Shown: one piece after another, positions 26,927 to 35,250 of the stretch
How positions within the stretch are numbered: position 1 is the stretch's first letter
Layout of the letters: each line of letters begins with the position of its first letter
NCBI RefSeq assembly: GCF_907164575.1
Contig: NZ_CAJQYY010000013.1
Coordinates: forward strand, 1-64,000
From: Paraburkholderia gardini
GTDB lineage: Bacteria > Pseudomonadota > Gammaproteobacteria > Burkholderiales > Burkholderiaceae
Length of the DNA stretch: 64,000 nt
Direction: 5' to 3'
The notes under the pieces: generated by a model
The model's input: only the letters and a program-made list of their open reading frames with translations
Database searches by the model: none
What the model was told of the DNA's origin: nothing
Made by a program: the position numbers and the translations under genes

Positions 26927-28210
26927 CTACGCAGCGATCGCGCGCTCGACGAATGCAGCCGCGGCGAGGCAGCGCGCATCGTCCCCGTGCCGGCCGATCA
27001 CCTGTACGCCGAGCGGAGCGCCGCGCGCACCGCACAGCCCCGGCACGCTCACGCAAGGTGAACCGAGCAGAGTCCAGTTGCGGTTGAAAGCGGGGTCGCC
27101 AGTCGAATCGAGGCCGTCGGGCGCTTCGTCCGGCGCGCCCGGCGTGAGCAGCGCGGTGATGCCGTCGAACCACCCGGGCAGCCGCTCACGTGCGTGCTGC
27201 AGCGCGGTCAATGCATCGACGTAGCGCGCCGTATCGATGGTCCCCGCGCGCTCGAGAAAGGCTGCGAGCATCGGCGTCAGGGCGGCTCGATGTCGATCGT
27301 ACTCGAAACCGAGCGTCCGGTACGCTTCGTAGCTCTGGATCGTATCGTGCGCCGCGATCATCTGTGTCATCCATGGCGCGAAACGCATGCGGCGAATCCG
27401 GCCGCCCGCCCGCTCGATCGCGCGAAACGCCGTATCGAGGACCGCATTCGCATTGTCTGTCGGCGCCGTCCACGGATAATCCTCCGGTACGCCGAACACC
27501 GGGGCTTCGAGTGCATACGCATCGGACACCGCCAGTTCGCGGCCCGACAACGCCGCGCCGAAATATGCGGCGTCGCGCACCGTCGCAGCAAAGAGGCCCA
27601 CCGTATCGATAGACCACGAGAAGCATTTCATGCCCGCCGTCGGCAACATACCGAAGGTCGGCTTATAGCCGGCGATCCCGCAAAAGGACGCCGGGCGAAT
27701 CGTCGAGCCCCCCGTCTGCGTGCCGATCGCAAACGGCGCAAAGCCTGCGGCGACGGCGGCGGCCGAGCCCGATGACGAGCCACCCGGGGTGCGCCCGAGA
27801 TCGCACGGGTTGCGCGTGACCGTCGACGCCATGTAAGCGAATTCGCTCGTCACGGTCTTGCCGATCACGACGCCGCCGAGACGCCGCAGCATCGTGACGA
27901 TCGCCGCATCGGCGCCCGGGCGGTGTTGCGCGTAGATCGGCGAACCATAGGAGGTGATGAATTCGCTCGTGTCGAAAATATCCTTGACCGCGACGGCGAG
28001 GCCGGCCAGCGGCCCCCTCGCCGCGTCGGCTGCGGACAGCGCCGCGTCACGCTGCGCGAGCGCCGTCATCGCGCGCACCTGCGGCTCGGCCTCGTCGATG
28101 CGATCGAGGGATTCGCGCATCGCGCGGCCTCGCTCGCGTGCATCGCGCTCGATGCGCGCGAGCAGATCGAGCGCTGCGCGCGGTCGGTAAAAATTGAGTT
28201 CGTTTTTCAT
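26927..28210 (-). CDS. Amidase (amidase-signature family)
   Basis: A 427-residue amidase-signature hydrolase. Lys76 (VAVKDIFDT), the GGSSSGS loop at 143-149 with the cis-Ser, and nucleophile Ser169 (TQTGGSTIRP) form the Ser-cisSer-Lys triad. It should hydrolyse a carboxamide to acid and ammonia. It lies 26 bases downstream of the LivF-type gene and 32 bases upstream of the sensor gene, within the amide operon. It is not the GatA subunit: gatB and gatC are absent and the context is catabolic. The substrate is unknown. Confidence 0.88.
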   Translation of the reverse strand: MKNELNFYRPRAALDLLARIERDARERGRAMRESLDRIDEAEPQVRAMTALAQRDAALSAADAARGPLAGLAVAVKDIFDTSEFITSYGSPIYAQHRPGADAAIVTMLRRLGGVVIGKTVTSEFAYMASTVTRNPCDLGRTPGGSSSGSAAAVAAGFAPFAIGTQTGGSTIRPASFCGIAGYKPTFGMLPTAGMKCFSWSIDTVGLFAATVRDAAYFGAALSGRELAVSDAYALEAPVFGVPEDYPWTAPTDNANAVLDTAFRAIERAGGRIRRMRFAPWMTQMIAAHDTIQSYEAYRTLGFEYDRHRAALTPMLAAFLERAGTIDTARYVDALTALQHARERLPGWFDGITALLTPGAPDEAPDGLDSTGDPAFNRNWTLLGSPCVSVPGLCGARGAPLGVQVIGRHGDDARCLAAAAFVERAIAA

Positions 28211-28236
28211 GCGTCTGCTTTTGCGAAGATCCTGGC

Positions 28237-28944
28237 CTAAACGCGCAAATGCGAGAAGATCGACGTGGCAGCCGCTGCCTGCTTCGCGTCGCCCTCGTCG
28301 ATGATCCCGCCTTGCTTGAGCACCGCATAGCGGTCGGCAACCTTCAGCGCGAACGATACGTTCTGCTCGATCAGCAGCAGCGTCGTGCCGTGGCGCTGCC
28401 GCTCCCACAGCAGCGCGTCGGCGAGCCGGTCGATCACCGATGGCTGCAAGCCCTCGGTGATTTCATCGAGCAGGATCATCGACGGCCGCATCATCAGCGC
28501 ACGCGCGACCAGCAGCATTTTCTGCTCGCCGCCGGACAGCGTGCCTGCATACTGACGCAAACGGCTCTTGAACACCGGAAAGACGAGTTCAATTCCGGCG
28601 AAGCGCTCGTCGAACGTCGACGCCTTCTCGAGCCCGAGCCGCAGGTTGTCGCGAATGCTCAGATCGTGGAACAGCGCGTGCTCCTGCGGCGCGTACGCGA
28701 TACCGGCGCGCGCAATCCGGTGCGGCGCGAGGCGCGTGATGTCCTGCCCCCGCGCATGGATCGCGCCGCTCTTTTTCGGCAGATAACCCATGATGGTCTT
28801 GAGCAAGGTCGTCTTGCCCATGCCGTTCTTGCCGAGCAGCGCGACGGCTTCGCCAGCCGCGATGGTTATCGACAGCTTGCGCAACACGATCGAATCCTTG
28901 TAGCCGCTCGTCACGTCGCGCACGTCCAGTGCGATTTCGCTCAT
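28237..28944 (-). CDS. ABC transporter ATP-binding protein, LivF/UrtE type
   Basis: A 235-residue ATPase with Walker A GKNGMGKT (residues 38-45), signature LSGGEQKMLLVARAL and Walker B MILLDE followed by ITEGLQP. ITEGLQP is characteristic of the LivF/UrtE branch of branched-chain amino acid and amide/urea importers. The ATG overlaps the stop of the LivM-LivG fusion as ATGA. It drives import with the fusion's own ATPase domain as a heterodimer. Confidence 0.92.
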   Translation of the reverse strand: MSEIALDVRDVTSGYKDSIVLRKLSITIAAGEAVALLGKNGMGKTTLLKTIMGYLPKKSGAIHARGQDITRLAPHRIARAGIAYAPQEHALFHDLSIRDNLRLGLEKASTFDERFAGIELVFPVFKSRLRQYAGTLSGGEQKMLLVARALMMRPSMILLDEITEGLQPSVIDRLADALLWERQRHGTTLLLIEQNVSFALKVADRYAVLKQGGIIDEGDAKQAAAATSIFSHLRV

Positions 28945-30797
28945 GTTGCCTCCCGCTGCGCCGCGGCCGCGTCGCCGTGCGCGCTACCCGCATAGATCGT
29001 CTTCACCAGCTCCGAATTGACGACCTCATCGAAATTGCCTTGCATGACGATGCGCCCTTGATGCAGCACGACGATGCGCGTCGCGACCTCGGCGACGAAA
29101 TCGAGATCGTGCTCGACCAGCAGGCAGCACAAGCCATACTTATGCGCGAGCGCGGCGAGCACGTTGCCGATCTGCGTGCGCTCGACCTTCGTCAGGCCCG
29201 CGGTCGGCTCGTCGAGCAGCACGATGCGCGGCTCGAGCGCGAGCACCATCGCGAGTTCGAGCGCCTGCTGCTCGCCGTGCGACAGGTCCTTCGTCACCGC
29301 GCCGAGCTTGCCGTCCAGATGCGTCGTGCGCACCACCTCCAGCGCGTACGGCGGCAACGAGAGCGTGGTCGCGCGCCGGAAAAACGACGGCCGCTCGACG
29401 ATTGTGCCGGCGATGCGCAGGCATTCGGCCACCGTCAGCGTTTCGAACACGTTCGCGTTCTGAAACTTGCGGCCAAGACCGAGCCGCACGCACCGGTCGG
29501 GCGGAAATTCGCCGATGTCGCTGCCACACAACGCGACGGTCCCGGCCGAACGCTCGGCGCCGTCGCTCATGCAGCGCATCAGCGTCGTCTTGCCCGCGCC
29601 GTTCGGCCCGATCAGCCCGACGAGTTCGCCGCCGTTCGCGTTCAGGTCGATGCCCTGGAGCACCTTCAGGCTGCCGAAGTGCCGCGCGACCCCGCTCATT
29701 TGCAGCGCGGGCTCGCCAGCGGCGAGTTCGTGTGACGCACGCACCGCACGTTCGATCAGCACGGGTGCGGCAGCCGCGCCCGTCGTGAAACGCCTGAACG
29801 GCCTGATCAGCAGCGGCACCAGGCCCTGCGGCAACAGCACGATCACGACGACGAACGCCGCGCCGAGAATCAGTTGCCACGCGAACGGCATGCTGCTGCT
29901 CAGATACGCGCTGGCGACATTGATGAGCAGCGAGCCGATCACGGGCCCCCACAACGTGCCACGGCCGCCGAGCGCGACCCAGACGATCAGTTGCGTGCCG
30001 AGCACGAAGCCCGACAGTTCGGGCGCGACCACGCCGCTGAACGATCCATAGCCGAAGCCGGCAAGGCCCGCGATCACCGCGGTCACGATCAGCAACACGA
30101 TCTTGATCAGCGACGTGTTGATGCCGAGATACGAGCAACGCGCTTCGTTATCCCGAATCGCGGCGAGCAGACGGCCGCCGTCGCTGCGCACGAACAGCCA
30201 CGCGAGCGTCGCGACGATCAGCAACGCCGCCCCCGCGATCCAGTACCACGCGTTCAGCGGCAGATCGAAAGTGTCGAAGCCGGTCAGCCCCGAGCTCGAT
30301 CCGGTCCATACGCCGCCCGACAGCAGCAGCTGGCTCAGCACGAGCGGCAGCACGAGCGACATCACGGTCGCAAAAAACGGCGACGCGCCGCGATAGAACG
30401 ACAGCCAGCCGACGAGCCCGGCGACCGCCACGGTCGCGACGATCGCCACGCCGACTGCAAGCGCGACGCTCGCGGCCGAAAAGCCGCCGTGCGTAAACAC
30501 CAGCCCGGCCGCATAGGCGCCGAGACCGAAGAACGCGGACTGGCCGAACGTCAGATAGCCGGTGTAGCCCCACAGGATGTCGACCGTGACGACGACGATC
30601 GAAAAGAAAAACGCCTGGATCAGGATGTTCAGCAGATACGCGCCGAACACGAACGGCCCGGCCGCGAGCAACACGACCGCGAGTCCGACCACCGTCGCGA
30701 AATCGCGCCACTGGTGCCTGCGCTGCTCGCGCGCACGCACGGCCATCCCGGCTGAATCGGCGTCTTGATGATCGAGCGACATGTTGACTTTAGCCAC
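28941..30797 (-). CDS. Fused ABC permease and ATPase, LivM-LivG type
   Basis: A 618-residue fusion. Residues about 30-330 are a multi-span LivM-type permease (VDILWGYTGYLTFGQSAFFGLG is the conserved entry). Residues about 370-600 are a LivG-type ATPase with Walker A GPNGAGKTT, signature LSHGEQQALELAMVLAL and Walker B IVLLDEPTAGL. The linker around 335-365 is Ala-rich. The fusion ensures equal amounts of permease and ATPase. Its start overlaps the end of LivH by 8 bases. Substrate probably an amide or urea-like compound from operon context. Confidence 0.92.
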   Translation of the reverse strand: MAKVNMSLDHQDADSAGMAVRAREQRRHQWRDFATVVGLAVVLLAAGPFVFGAYLLNILIQAFFFSIVVVTVDILWGYTGYLTFGQSAFFGLGAYAAGLVFTHGGFSAASVALAVGVAIVATVAVAGLVGWLSFYRGASPFFATVMSLVLPLVLSQLLLSGGVWTGSSSGLTGFDTFDLPLNAWYWIAGAALLIVATLAWLFVRSDGGRLLAAIRDNEARCSYLGINTSLIKIVLLIVTAVIAGLAGFGYGSFSGVVAPELSGFVLGTQLIVWVALGGRGTLWGPVIGSLLINVASAYLSSSMPFAWQLILGAAFVVVIVLLPQGLVPLLIRPFRRFTTGAAAAPVLIERAVRASHELAAGEPALQMSGVARHFGSLKVLQGIDLNANGGELVGLIGPNGAGKTTLMRCMSDGAERSAGTVALCGSDIGEFPPDRCVRLGLGRKFQNANVFETLTVAECLRIAGTIVERPSFFRRATTLSLPPYALEVVRTTHLDGKLGAVTKDLSHGEQQALELAMVLALEPRIVLLDEPTAGLTKVERTQIGNVLAALAHKYGLCCLLVEHDLDFVAEVATRIVVLHQGRIVMQGNFDEVVNSELVKTIYAGSAHGDAAAAQREAT

Positions 30798-31623
30798 GAG
30801 CGAACCCCTCTGGACGAATCCGCAGCGTCAGCGCCGCGAGCACCGCGATCGTCAGGCCACCGAGCACCGGGCTCACGAACGTGCTGACGAGCACCTGGCA
30901 CGCGCCGAACACGACGCACGTGAGCAGCAGGCTAACCATCGAGTAGCCGGAGACCATCACCAGCATGAATGCGCTGATGATCCACGCGACGCCCATGTCC
31001 GGATCGACGCTCGAAAGCGGCGTGATCAGCGTGCCGGCGAGCGAACCGAGCGCGGCGCCGAGGCTGAACGTGATGAAACGGATGCGGCCCGAATGGATGC
31101 CGAGACCGCGCGCGAGGTCTTCATTCATGATCACGGCGCGCGTCTTCACGCCGAAGCGCGTGCCCGACAACAGCAGCGTCATCGCTGCGCACAGTCCGAG
31201 CGCGATCGGCACCAGCAGCAGACGGTACGCGGAATATTCGGTGCCCGCTATCGACACTGCGCCCTTGACCGACGTCTGCACGAACTGCACTTCGCGGCCG
31301 AACGCCATTGTGATGATCTGTCCGATTACGATACCGAGGCCCCAGGTCGCGAGAATCGCGTCGAGTGGCCGCTTGTAGAGCGGCTTGACGATGACCTGCT
31401 CGACGAGCATGCCGACCACCGTGCCGACCACGATCGCAAGCGGCACGCTGAACCACGGATTGAGGTTGAGCTGCGTGACGACGAAGCTCGCGTAGGCGCC
31501 GATCGTCAACAATGCGCCGTGCGCGAAATTGACGATTTTCATCACGCCGAAAATCACCATCAGGCCGGCGGTCACGATGAACAGCACGGCTGCCGTTGTG
31601 AAAATATCCAGTGTCAATATCAT
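30790..31623 (-). CDS. ABC transporter permease, LivH/UrtB type
   Basis: A 277-residue integral membrane permease with about eight hydrophobic spans and the LivH landmarks GVMKIVNFAHGALLTIGAY (residues 28-46) and DPDMGVAWIISAFMLVMVSG. The start MILTLDIF is chosen for its GGAGAAGAC ribosome site and family fit; 15 upstream codons are unlikely. It pairs with the LivM part of the next gene to form the membrane channel. Confidence 0.92.
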   Translation of the reverse strand: MILTLDIFTTAAVLFIVTAGLMVIFGVMKIVNFAHGALLTIGAYASFVVTQLNLNPWFSVPLAIVVGTVVGMLVEQVIVKPLYKRPLDAILATWGLGIVIGQIITMAFGREVQFVQTSVKGAVSIAGTEYSAYRLLLVPIALGLCAAMTLLLSGTRFGVKTRAVIMNEDLARGLGIHSGRIRFITFSLGAALGSLAGTLITPLSSVDPDMGVAWIISAFMLVMVSGYSMVSLLLTCVVFGACQVLVSTFVSPVLGGLTIAVLAALTLRIRPEGFARG

Positions 31624-31702
31624 GTCTTCTCCATGCTCGCCTGCCCTCTGCCGCCCGCCTGCCGTCACCGGCGGGCGGGCACAGCGGTGTTGCCGGCGAC
31701 GA

Positions 31703-32875
31703 CTACTTGATGTTCGGGCACTGCATGCCGGGGTCGACGTCCGGGAACGTCTGCAGCACCTTCACCGAGCCGTCTTCCTGAATCTGCCCGAGACGCATCG
31801 CGAGCGGCGCGTGGCGGCTTCTGTTCATCCTGACGGGGCCGCGCGGGCCGTCGAACGACACCTCGTCGAGCGCCTTGACGACCTTCGCCGGATCGGTCGA
31901 ACCCGCTTTCTCGACGGCCGCCTTGTACAGGAAGAACGCTTCGTATTGCGGCTCGGACAATTCGTTAGGCGTCTTCACGTCCTTGCCGAATTTCCGGTCG
32001 AGCGAGGCGATGAATTTTTTGTTCTCCGGCGAATCGATGCTGGTGAGGTACGAGGCCGTCATGAAGACGCCGGTCGCGACGTCGCCCATGCCTTTCGCCG
32101 TGCCTTCGTCGATCGCGAGGTTGCCGTACGGCAGCGTGAGGCCGCTGCTCTTCAGCTGCTTCACGAGCGCGACGTTCGGCGCACCACCGGCGGTCGCGCT
32201 GATCAGCGCATCGGGCTTCGCAGCGCGAATCTTCGAGAGTACCGGCGTCCAGTCGGTGCCGTCGATCGGCAGATACGCTTCGCCGGTCACCTTGCCGCCG
32301 TGCTGCTCGATGTACTTCTTCGTGAAGTCGAGCATGCCGCGGCCAAATGCATAGTCGTTGCCGACGAGGTAGAACGTCTTCGCACCCTTGCTTTTGTCGA
32401 AGTAGTCGACGATTGGCGCGACGACCTGCTCGGGCACCCAGCCGTTCACGTGCATCCACGGGCTGCACGAGCGGCCTTCATAGAACGACGTGTAGATGAA
32501 CGGCTTCTTGCCGCGCGCGATGATCGGCAGCGCGGCGTTGCGCGCGGCGCTGGTTTCCATCGAGATGATCGCGTCGACGTTCTTCTGGAATACGAGGGTG
32601 TCGTACGCCTTCTGCGCGCCGACCGCGCCCGATGCGTCGTCGGCGATTTCGAGTTCGACCTGACGGCCGAGGATGCCTCCCGCCGCGTTGATCTCGGCGA
32701 CAGCGAGTTGCGACGACTGAACCACCGCCGGCGCGACGACGCTGTTCGCGCCCGACAGACCGACTGCGACGCCGATCCGGATCGGCTCGGCCGCCGACGC
32801 GGCCATGCAGGCACCGAAGCTGGCGGCGGCCGCCGCGACGGTGACAGCGGCGATTGTTTTATTGAATGGCCTCAT
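31703..32875 (-). CDS. Periplasmic amide/urea-type substrate-binding protein
   Basis: A 390-residue type I binding protein with a Sec signal peptide (MRPFNKTIAAVTVAAAAASF, cleavage near ASAAEP) and a mature start IRIGVAVGLSGANSVVAP. The conserved AEINAAGGILGRQVELEIADD follows. It captures the substrate for the adjacent Liv-type importer. GAGGAAGC precedes the ATG. It is related to the cytosolic sensor at 25719, consistent with both recognising the same ligand. Confidence 0.9.
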   Translation of the reverse strand: MRPFNKTIAAVTVAAAAASFGACMAASAAEPIRIGVAVGLSGANSVVAPAVVQSSQLAVAEINAAGGILGRQVELEIADDASGAVGAQKAYDTLVFQKNVDAIISMETSAARNAALPIIARGKKPFIYTSFYEGRSCSPWMHVNGWVPEQVVAPIVDYFDKSKGAKTFYLVGNDYAFGRGMLDFTKKYIEQHGGKVTGEAYLPIDGTDWTPVLSKIRAAKPDALISATAGGAPNVALVKQLKSSGLTLPYGNLAIDEGTAKGMGDVATGVFMTASYLTSIDSPENKKFIASLDRKFGKDVKTPNELSEPQYEAFFLYKAAVEKAGSTDPAKVVKALDEVSFDGPRGPVRMNRSRHAPLAMRLGQIQEDGSVKVLQTFPDVDPGMQCPNIK

Positions 32876-32950
32876 GATGCTTCCTCGCAGTTGTGGTGAG
32901 TTCATGGAATAAATGGAACAACGCAGCCGGCAGGAATGGCACGCGCCGCT

Positions 32951-33841
32951 TCACGATCGCGACGTCGGCCAGCCGGTGCCGAGCATCGGGTCGTACACAT
33001 CCGCGCGCCGGTCACGCAGCACATGATTGTGCGAATTCAGCGTGCGCCCCGAGCGCGTGCGGTGAATATCGATCACGCCGTACAGGATCTCTTCGCGATC
33101 GGTGCTTGCCGGGCCCGCGAGCGGCCAGCCGTCGCCGCCGACGATCAGGCTCTGCCCGATGAACGGCTGGCCGCGCTCGATGCCGACGCGGTCCGCACAG
33201 GCAATCGCGATGCCATTGCTGTGCGCGGCCGCCATCGTCAGCGTCGTCGCCATGCCCGGACGGTCGTCAGGCTGCGCCGGCATCGGCACCCAGTTGGTCG
33301 GCACGCAGACAAGGTCGGCACCTTGCATCGCCGCGAGGCGGAAGGTTTCGGGGAACCACGCGTCGTAGCAGATCGCAACGGCGATGCGTCCGAGCGGCGT
33401 GTCGAACACGGGAACACCGAGATCGCCGGGCTCGAAGAAGCGCTTTTCGTTGTCCCACAGATGCAGCTTGCGATAGACGCCGATGTGGCCGTTCGGTCCG
33501 GTAAAGAGCGCCGAGTTATAGAGGCGCTCGCCTGCGCGTTCGGCGATACCGGTCACGATATGGATGTTCAGACGGCGCGCGAGCGCGTCGAATGCCTGCG
33601 CCGTTTCACCGTCGGGCAATGAGTCGGCGAGCGCGAAGGCTTCGTCGCGGTCCGCGAACACATAACCGCTGTTGGCGAGCTCCGGCAGCACGATCAGCGA
33701 TGCGCCGTTGCTCGCCGCCGTCTCGATCCGCGCGATGGCGCGGGCAACGTTATCGCGCGCTGCGCCGACGCGCGGCTCCATTTGCACGCAGGCGACGACG
33801 AAGCCGCCGGGGCTCTGTTCTGCGGGGTCGTACTGCAACAT
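32951..33841 (-). CDS. Nitrilase-superfamily carbon-nitrogen hydrolase
   Basis: A 296-residue hydrolase with the complete Glu-Lys-Cys triad: Glu54 (VLPELANSGY), Lys125 (YRKLHLWDNEKRFF) and Cys158 (AVAICYDAWFPE). Family members cleave amides, carbamoyl compounds or nitriles. As the first gene of an amide-regulated operon it takes the position of amiE in Pseudomonas, but it is shorter than AmiE and closer to the N-carbamoyl/omega-amidase type. GGAGATC precedes the ATG. The leader with an attenuator directly upstream indicates that this gene is under antitermination control. Confidence 0.87.
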   Translation of the reverse strand: MLQYDPAEQSPGGFVVACVQMEPRVGAARDNVARAIARIETAASNGASLIVLPELANSGYVFADRDEAFALADSLPDGETAQAFDALARRLNIHIVTGIAERAGERLYNSALFTGPNGHIGVYRKLHLWDNEKRFFEPGDLGVPVFDTPLGRIAVAICYDAWFPETFRLAAMQGADLVCVPTNWVPMPAQPDDRPGMATTLTMAAAHSNGIAIACADRVGIERGQPFIGQSLIVGGDGWPLAGPASTDREEILYGVIDIHRTRSGRTLNSHNHVLRDRRADVYDPMLGTGWPTSRS

Positions 33842-33856
33842 CGTTTTGATCTCCTG

Positions 33857-33905
33857 AAAACAAAAAGCCCCCGAATCGGCGTTCAAAAACGCAAATTCGG
33901 GGGCT
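33857..33905 (-). terminator. Attenuator terminator in the amide-operon leader
   Basis: Read on the minus strand, an 11-bp stem (arms 33895-33905 and 33866-33876) encloses an inner 5-bp stem with a TTTG loop and is followed by TTTTTGTTTT. It ends about 16 bases before the first start codon of the operon, so it would shut the operon off unless an antiterminator forms. Confidence 0.88.
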
Positions 33906-33913
33906 GCATAGCC
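33902..33913 (-). promoter_or_regulatory. Small antiterminator-like hairpin overlapping the attenuator
   Basis: GGC-TATGCA-GCC on the minus strand, a hexaloop hairpin. Its 3' arm (33902-33904) is part of the 5' arm of the attenuator stem, so the two cannot coexist. G is at loop position 4, as in ANTAR targets, but position 1 is U rather than the conserved A. It is the candidate second half of the AmiR target. Confidence 0.5.
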
Positions 33914-33926
33914 ATCCATATGTCGC

Positions 33927-33942
33927 ACGGCAACGTTGCCGT
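33927..33942 (-). promoter_or_regulatory. Hexaloop hairpin, candidate ANTAR binding site
   Basis: A perfect palindrome that folds as ACGGC, loop AACGTT, GCCGT. The six-base loop has A at position 1 and G at position 4, the two bases known to be conserved in ANTAR target loops. It lies 13 bases upstream of the small hairpin that overlaps the attenuator. Confidence 0.55.
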
Positions 33943-33943
33943 G

Positions 33944-33968
33944 GAGACGTCATTCAACATGACGCCTC
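33944..33968 (-). promoter_or_regulatory. First leader hairpin of the amide operon
   Basis: A 10-bp stem (one G-U pair) with a GTTGA loop, beginning within a few bases of the predicted transcription start. It does not fit the ANTAR hexaloop pattern. It may protect the 5' end or pause polymerase. Confidence 0.5.
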
Positions 33969-33978
33969 AGTGGGAGCG

Positions 33979-34007
33979 ACTCTAAGAAGCCAAATTGAGC
34001 ATGTCAA
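33979..34007 (-). promoter_or_regulatory. Sigma-70 promoter of the amide operon
   Basis: Minus strand TTGACA (34007-34002), a 17-base spacer, then TAGAGT (33984-33979). The -35 is perfect and the -10 has two mismatches to TATAAT. Transcription should begin near 33972, producing a leader of about 130 bases with three hairpins and a terminator before the first gene. Confidence 0.8.
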
Positions 34008-34413
34008 GCGAATCGTTCATGTCACGACGCCAGGGAAAGCACTGCTCTTGTGTGGCGCGGCGTCCGGTGCGCACTGCGGGTGTTGAGGCTTGCTGTGCTT
34101 GCGCCGCGCCTACCGGATTTGCGGATAGATCGGCGAGTTCTTCGACACTGTTGCAGTTGGTGAAGGAGTCTGGAGAATGCGAACGATGAAGAGGTGCAGC
34201 GGTATACGAACCTGGTCGCGGATCACCTGGCGCCACTAACTGCAGCTGCATCGCCGAAGCTGGCTGCGATCTGGTTACAACGAGAAGCCGGGTAAGAGAG
34301 GAGAAGTTGCCGAAATCCTTGTAAGGATTGTTGATCAGTGGGCTATGCAGCGACGTAACCTGCCGTTCACACCATCTTGGCATGTCACGGAAACAGGCGT
34401 ATTCTTACCGAAT
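34008..34413. other. Intergenic stretch before vapBC, possible gene remnant
   Basis: About 400 bases with no supportable gene. On the plus strand around 34180-34290 a short open stretch reads RYTNLVADHLAPLTAAASPKL and then stops, which may be a remnant of a decayed gene. I do not recognise it. The G+C content is lower than that of the neighbours, which fits a small acquired segment with vapBC. Confidence 0.4.
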
Positions 34414-34431
34414 TCATATCGATCAATATGA
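34414..34431 (+). promoter_or_regulatory. Inverted repeat, candidate VapB operator
   Basis: TCATAT, six bases, ATATGA: a perfect 6-bp dyad centred 18 bases before the antitoxin start. Toxin-antitoxin operons of this type are repressed by the antitoxin binding such repeats over the promoter. No binding is shown here; it is inferred from position and symmetry. Confidence 0.55.
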
Positions 34432-34440
34432 GGCAAGACA

Positions 34441-34653
34441 ATGACCGCCACTGCCACGCTATCCAGCAAATTTCAGATCTCCATTCCCAAAGCGGTTCGT
34501 GAAGAACAGCACTGGGAGGCCGGGCAAGAGTTCGTGTTCATTCCAAAGGGCAAAGGCGTGCTAGTCATGCCCGTACCCGAACTGGAACAGTTGGTCGGCA
34601 TCGCGAAGGGTGCCAGCAAAGACAACTATCGCGACCGCAAGGACCGTTACTAA
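34441..34653 (+). CDS. AbrB/MazE-fold antitoxin, VapB type
   Basis: A 70-residue protein with the swapped-hairpin AbrB DNA-binding motif (TATLSSKFQISIPKAVRE, residues 3-20) and a C-terminal tail that would wrap a PIN toxin (GIAKGASKDNYRDRKDRY). It neutralises the adjacent toxin and represses the operon. The stop codon shares one base with the toxin start (TAATG), giving coupled translation with antitoxin made first. Confidence 0.9.
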   Translation: MTATATLSSKFQISIPKAVREEQHWEAGQEFVFIPKGKGVLVMPVPELEQLVGIAKGASKDNYRDRKDRY

Positions 34654-35048
34654 TGGCAACATCAATGCGCGTGATTGATACCTCGGCCTGGATCGAGTGG
34701 TTGATCGGCAGTGCGCCAGGCAAGAAGCTGAGCAAGGAATTTCCGGACAAGTCTCGCTGCATCGTGCCGACGATCGTGCAGCTCGAATTGTCGAAATGGC
34801 TGGTGCGCGAGGTCGGTGAAGAACAAGCCGATCAGGTCATTGCCTACACACAGAAATGTATGGTCGTTCCGTTGGACACGGCCATCGCATTGCTGGCAGC
34901 TGAACTGCATCGCGAATACAAACTGGCGACAGCCGATGCGATCGTCTATGCGACAGCCCGGCAGCAGGGTGCGGATCTGCTCACGTGTGACGCGCATTTC
35001 AACGGTCTGCCGGGCACCGTCTTCGTCCAAAAGCCGCCCCGCTCGTGA
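34653..35048 (+). CDS. PIN-domain ribonuclease toxin, VapC type
   Basis: A 131-residue PIN-domain protein with acidic residues in the expected order: Asp9 (VIDTSAW), a Glu in VQLELSKW near 44, Asp94 (ATADAIVYATA) and Asp111 (LLTCDAHF). These coordinate metal for RNA cleavage; many VapC proteins cut initiator tRNA or rRNA. All four acids are present, so the toxin looks active. Translation is coupled to the antitoxin through the one-base overlap. tRNA-Arg lies about 200 bases downstream, a common neighbourhood for inserted cassettes. Confidence 0.9.
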   Translation: MATSMRVIDTSAWIEWLIGSAPGKKLSKEFPDKSRCIVPTIVQLELSKWLVREVGEEQADQVIAYTQKCMVVPLDTAIALLAAELHREYKLATADAIVYATARQQGADLLTCDAHFNGLPGTVFVQKPPRS

Positions 35049-35250
35049 CTCTTTGCCCGCGTGGACGCAATTTCAGTCAGGAAGTGACGTCGCCAGGCGT
35101 GCTATGGCAGGGAGCGGCGTTGGAGGCGGTGATCGCGAAATCGTCCATCCGCAGGCTGATATTTGTGGAAAAAACAGCCAGCCCGTGCCGTAAACGACAC
35201 TAATTGGTGAACGCCACAGAAGGAAAAATCGCTGGAAGGCTTATCAGATA

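Noticed and set aside
26927..28210. Glu-tRNA(Gln) amidotransferase subunit A
   Set aside because: The catalytic signature is shared, but gatB/gatC are absent and the gene sits in a transport and amide-sensing operon.
28941..30797. Two separate livM and livG genes split by a missed stop
   Set aside because: The frame is open throughout, with the linker coding cleanly and no internal ribosome site.
33857..33968. Guanidine or other metabolite riboswitch in the amide-operon leader
   Set aside because: The leader lacks the ACGR loops of guanidine-II and the conserved blocks of other known classes. An ANTAR target explains the hexaloop and the operon's own regulator.
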